DNA from: Anoplopoma fimbria
Lineage: Eukaryota > Chordata > Actinopteri > Perciformes > Anoplopomatidae
Reading direction: 5' to 3'
Length of the DNA: 64,000 bases
Assembly: GCF_027596085.1 (NCBI RefSeq)
Contig: NC_072452.1
Location: 6,144,790-6,208,789 of the forward strand
The translations under genes and the position numbers were made by a program. Below, in pieces: positions 60,690-64,000 of this stretch. Position 1 is the stretch's first letter. Every line of letters begins with the position of its first letter. The notes below the pieces were generated by a model. The model was given only the letters and a program-made list of their open reading frames with translations, made no database searches and was not told the DNA's origin.

Positions 60690-61060
60690 GTTGGGAGATA
60701 TGCTACTTTGATCTTTTGCTGAGATTTAGAACTGAAGATTAATACCACTCTCCAGCGGGTTAGCTTAGCTACAGCTAACAGCTAGCTAGCCTAGATCTGT
60801 TTAAGGGTAACCGGCACCTCCAAAGCTCACTAATTATTAATGATTTATTTATTTAGTGTAAAAACAATAAATTGCTTTTTTGCAGGGATTATTTGCCAGA
60901 CCTATTATTCTCCTGTGGGCACAGTGACTTCCTGGTGTCTCTGAGACAAAGCCATGCTAGCCTTTTCCCTAAGCTAAGCTAACCAGTTGCTTGCTGTAGC
61001 TTCATAGTTAATGGACATATCTGAGAGTGTTAAACTTGAATCTCTTTTTTTTCGCCTACT
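60690..61060. repeat. teleost dispersed repeat
   Basis: 'gggttagcttagctacagct', 'gtgacttcctggtgtctctg', 'ctaagctaagctaaccagtt' and 'acatatctgagagtgttaaa': same family and orientation as 51340-51920. Confidence 0.6.
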
Positions 61061-62015
61061 CATTTGTTAAGTACAATGTAGCTACCATTGATTCAGATGT
61101 CAGATTAATCTGTAAAACTGATTGAATTAAGACAAAAGATAACATTTCCCCCCATGAGAATAACATCATGGTAGAGATTGCATATTGCAACCAACTGAAT
61201 ACCCCTCCGCTAACCCCTCCACTCCTAAATGTTGAGAAGAACTATAGTGACGGGCTCTCTCTAGACCCAATGGTTGGTTTGTCCGCTCTGGGCTGTTGTA
61301 GCAACATGGTGTAGTCTGTGGAAGATGACCCGCTCCCTTTCTACCAGACAACGGCTTATTCTAAACTGATTCTTAGTTTCAGCTGATTATACACTAATGA
61401 AAACACTGGCATGAATAATATATTCCATGTATTATTTCCAGTAGATCCCCCTAAATCTTACACACTAGTCTTTTAACAGTGAAAGAAATGAATCAAATTT
61501 GAAATCTTCCATTTTTTTTCCATTTGCTGTTTTTAAAAAAAATCTTTATTATAGGCCTTTTTAATCCTCATACAATTACCACACACATTTTATAAAGTGT
61601 GTACGAAGCGTAGTGGCTCTGTCACTACAATATACAACTATTACTACTATAACTCTCTAAAGTCTATTGCTGACTACTATTTATGGGTCTGCAAACACAC
61701 ACTCTACTTTATATTTCAGATGTTATAAGATTGTACATTCAAGCCCTTTCACAACTAATTAATGAGTAGATTTTTCTCTCCGAGTGCACACACTCCAAGT
61801 TCACACGATACACAAGCCGTGTAGTAACACCCTCTCATGTTACCAATCTGATAAATGTGTTTAAATTACACACAAAGGGATTGAGTCCAGAGCTAGTGGC
61901 CCATGTCTACCTCAGCTCTACCTTCCAGTCTCACTCATTTCACCCACCCGTCCTCCATTTAAGTTGTTTGTCTGACTCAGTGAGACCCTATCGCCTCCGC
62001 TGGTTCTGCTGCACA

Positions 62016-62016
<1 letters not shown>

Positions 62017-62064
<48 letters not shown>
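62017..62064. repeat. (TG)24 microsatellite
   Basis: 48 bp, in the first coding intron of the SH2D4-like gene. Confidence 0.95.
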
Positions 62065-62065
<1 letters not shown>

Positions 62066-63373
62066 CAGACAGCCTCTATCACCGCCTGTCGAATCCTTCT
62101 ACCGGCTGAAAGCTGAATAAGATTGAGTAAGCCCTGTGGTTTGGGGCGTCGGCGCGCTTTAAATTGCGTATTAAGTTGCCGTCTTTGTTGACTCAATCTG
62201 TGCCATGTCACCTGAGAGTGTGTGTTGTCGCCGTGTATGTGTTACACAACATACAATCCAGTTAGTCCTCTCTCAGTCTTTGTCCACGGCGCTGTTGTCG
62301 GGAAGGACAAATCGTTACGTGTGCATGCAGGCCCATAAATGTCACATAACTATTAAACATGACTCTGTTTGGTGTTGCATTTCTGCTTAATTTGTAGGTG
62401 TGGTGGTAACAAAGACAGACACCTCACTTCTGCACTGGAAGTGGCCTCTGTGTCTTGTAACTCAATCAGTGTCTGAACATAAAGGTGTGTTGCACAGATA
62501 GACCACGACTGATGTCAGAGACGGTCTTTGGTCAGGTGACATCAGACTGAGACGTCCAAACAATGTCTCCTTATGTGCTACGTGACCATAGGCAAACACG
62601 AGTCATCCCCTAAAATATGGAGAAGGAAACAGAGCGGCCTTTGTTAGCTGGTTTCTTAGAAATCTGTGTAGTCAGTTCACTGTTAGGAGCTGATCGTGTC
62701 CATGGACTCCTACAGCATCTGTTGCCTCCTGCGTCTCTCAAAGGGCAAATCTGCATTGAAATCCTATTGGTGGAAAAGTGCTGCTGTACAGCTCTCTGAG
62801 GATTTGAACTTTAAGGCCACACCCCAATCAGTGATGTCATGGCAGGTGTTTTTACCTTTTTATCAGGTGTCATGGGAAACACCTGTTATCACACAATCAG
62901 GGGTGGGGGGTTATTTCTGCCGACTGTGTCATGATGTGGTGATAACTAAGAAACACCCTGCGGGTGCTGATGTCATGGAATAATTGGTTGTTGTGTTTGG
63001 AAAAAATTAACAACATTCAAGGGAGTTTCTGTAAAACATGTAGCCCTGTTATTAACTATTTCCTTTACTTCTGAAATGATCCAACTTTATTTTAACGTGG
63101 TTCATCAATATTCAATATCAGAATGATGTTTTGCAGTGAGACACAAATAATTTACTCCAATTAAAAGACAGGAAAAAAGGTATAAAATGTATAAAATAGA
63201 GAGCACAAATAGGGAACACTGAAGCCCATTGGTTGTGTGAGGTTTCCTAAGCTCTATGCTGGTAGGACAGCACCACCTTCTGGAAAAAAGCCAGAATGAC
63301 AATTCATGAGACGGAATATTACTGAGACAGAAAGCTTACCTTTTTTTTTCATTATCTTTTGATTCTCCTCCAG

Positions 63374-63491
63374 TCCACAACAAACATGTGAAGTGGCTGC
63401 TGGGCCGGGACGGAGACGTGAGCGTCCGTGTGATCGGCGAGGTGGACGAGTTCAGGTCCTCCAAACTGCTCCAGAGCCTCATGAACAACAG
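63374..63491 (+). CDS. SH2D4-like protein, second coding exon
   Basis: Acceptor CTCCTCCAG and donor AACAACAG/GTAAAC. The joined frame reads VHNKHVKWLLGRDGDVSVRV, then IGEVDEFRSS. The V-H-x-x-LG...V-V-x-GE pattern resembles the second exon of SH2D4A. It is 118 nt and leaves two bases that the next exon completes to Arg. Confidence 0.75.
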
Positions 63492-63909
63492 GTAAACGCA
63501 CAAAATAAACCCACATAGAACTCCTTTTAAACTGATTTTTTTTTTTTGTCATCCACCTAAATGGTATTAGGAAAAATGAAAAAAGCCGACTCTGTAGCAA
63601 CATTATCAGTTTGCTTGCTGTTTATTGAAGAAGCAACACGTAGCCACTTTGTTCCGCAGCAGTAGGTTTATTAGTTAATTAGTTTACATTTAGAAAAAAT
63701 CCTACTTGTGTCAAGCAACAACGTCCAGAATGTGCAAAACTTCCTTCAACAAAAGACATAACTCTAGTTGACTCTGAGTGTCAGTAAGCGAGCCGTCTCC
63801 TCGTCCTAATTGGATTATAGAAGTTATTTGCCATTTGACTAATGGGGGATTGATTCAAAGGTTAGGACGGCTGACTGAGGGACTAAAAATGGTTGTCTTT
63901 GTCTTCCAG

Positions 63910-64000
63910 AGTCCACAGTGATAATACGCATGGCATCCAGACGGTGGACTTGCTGTCAGGAAGAGAGGCCAAGCAGCTCGGCTTAAAGGAAGACCTGTCC
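63910..64000 (+). CDS. SH2D4-like protein, third coding exon (runs off the window)
   Basis: Acceptor TTGTCTTCCAG. The frame continues VHSDNTHGIQTVDLLSGREA then KQLGLKEDLS to the window end. I do not recognise this segment from mammalian SH2D4 proteins, so assignment rests on the first two exons and matching phase. Confidence 0.65.

Overview
The window looks like teleost fish nuclear DNA. The genes are vertebrate and split by GT-AG introns. The intergenic and intronic DNA is full of very long CA/TG microsatellites. The mobile elements are typical of ray-finned fish: a Tc1-like transposon with about 200-bp inverted repeats, an L2-type LINE, two Rex3/RTE-type LINE fragments and several dispersed repeats I recognise from many fish genomes. 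I see no prokaryotic features, tRNA, rRNA or CRISPR.

Layout. (1) 1-842: pura (Pur-alpha), + strand, a single coding exon entered at codon 3, so only the first two codons and part of the third lie outside. (2) About 843-13,394: long 3' and intergenic DNA with no further coding gene that I can support; the right part is probably the psd2 3'UTR. (3) 13,395-46,385: psd2, an EFA6-family Sec7/PH exchange factor for ARF6, on the minus strand, tail-to-tail with pura. I assign 15 coding exons with phases; the modelled protein is about 915 aa. Its 5' end is probably the CpG-rich patch near 46.3-46.9 kb. A second CpG-rich patch at 24.7-24.9 kb looks like an internal alternative promoter with its own first coding exon. 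(4) 36,939-39,678, inside psd2 intron 1: a Tc1 element with an L2 LINE fragment nested in it. (5) About 47-57 kb: repeats, microsatellites and no recognisable gene. (6) 57.5-64 kb: a + strand gene whose first coding exon (60,132-60,309) resembles the N-terminus of SH2D4A/SH2D4B. Three coding exons are visible and the gene runs off the right edge, so its SH2 domain is not seen.

The most interesting material is inside psd2: a 3-nt microexon (17,937-17,939) that supplies one valine in the Sec7 domain; an alternative first exon at 24,673-24,722 whose splice phase fits exon 3; a one-base frame mismatch at the start of the PH domain, next to a TG microsatellite; two exons framed by complementary CA and TG tracts; and a 25-bp hairpin close to the microexon. 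All calls come from reading the sequence and from general knowledge of the families. No database search or RNA evidence was available.
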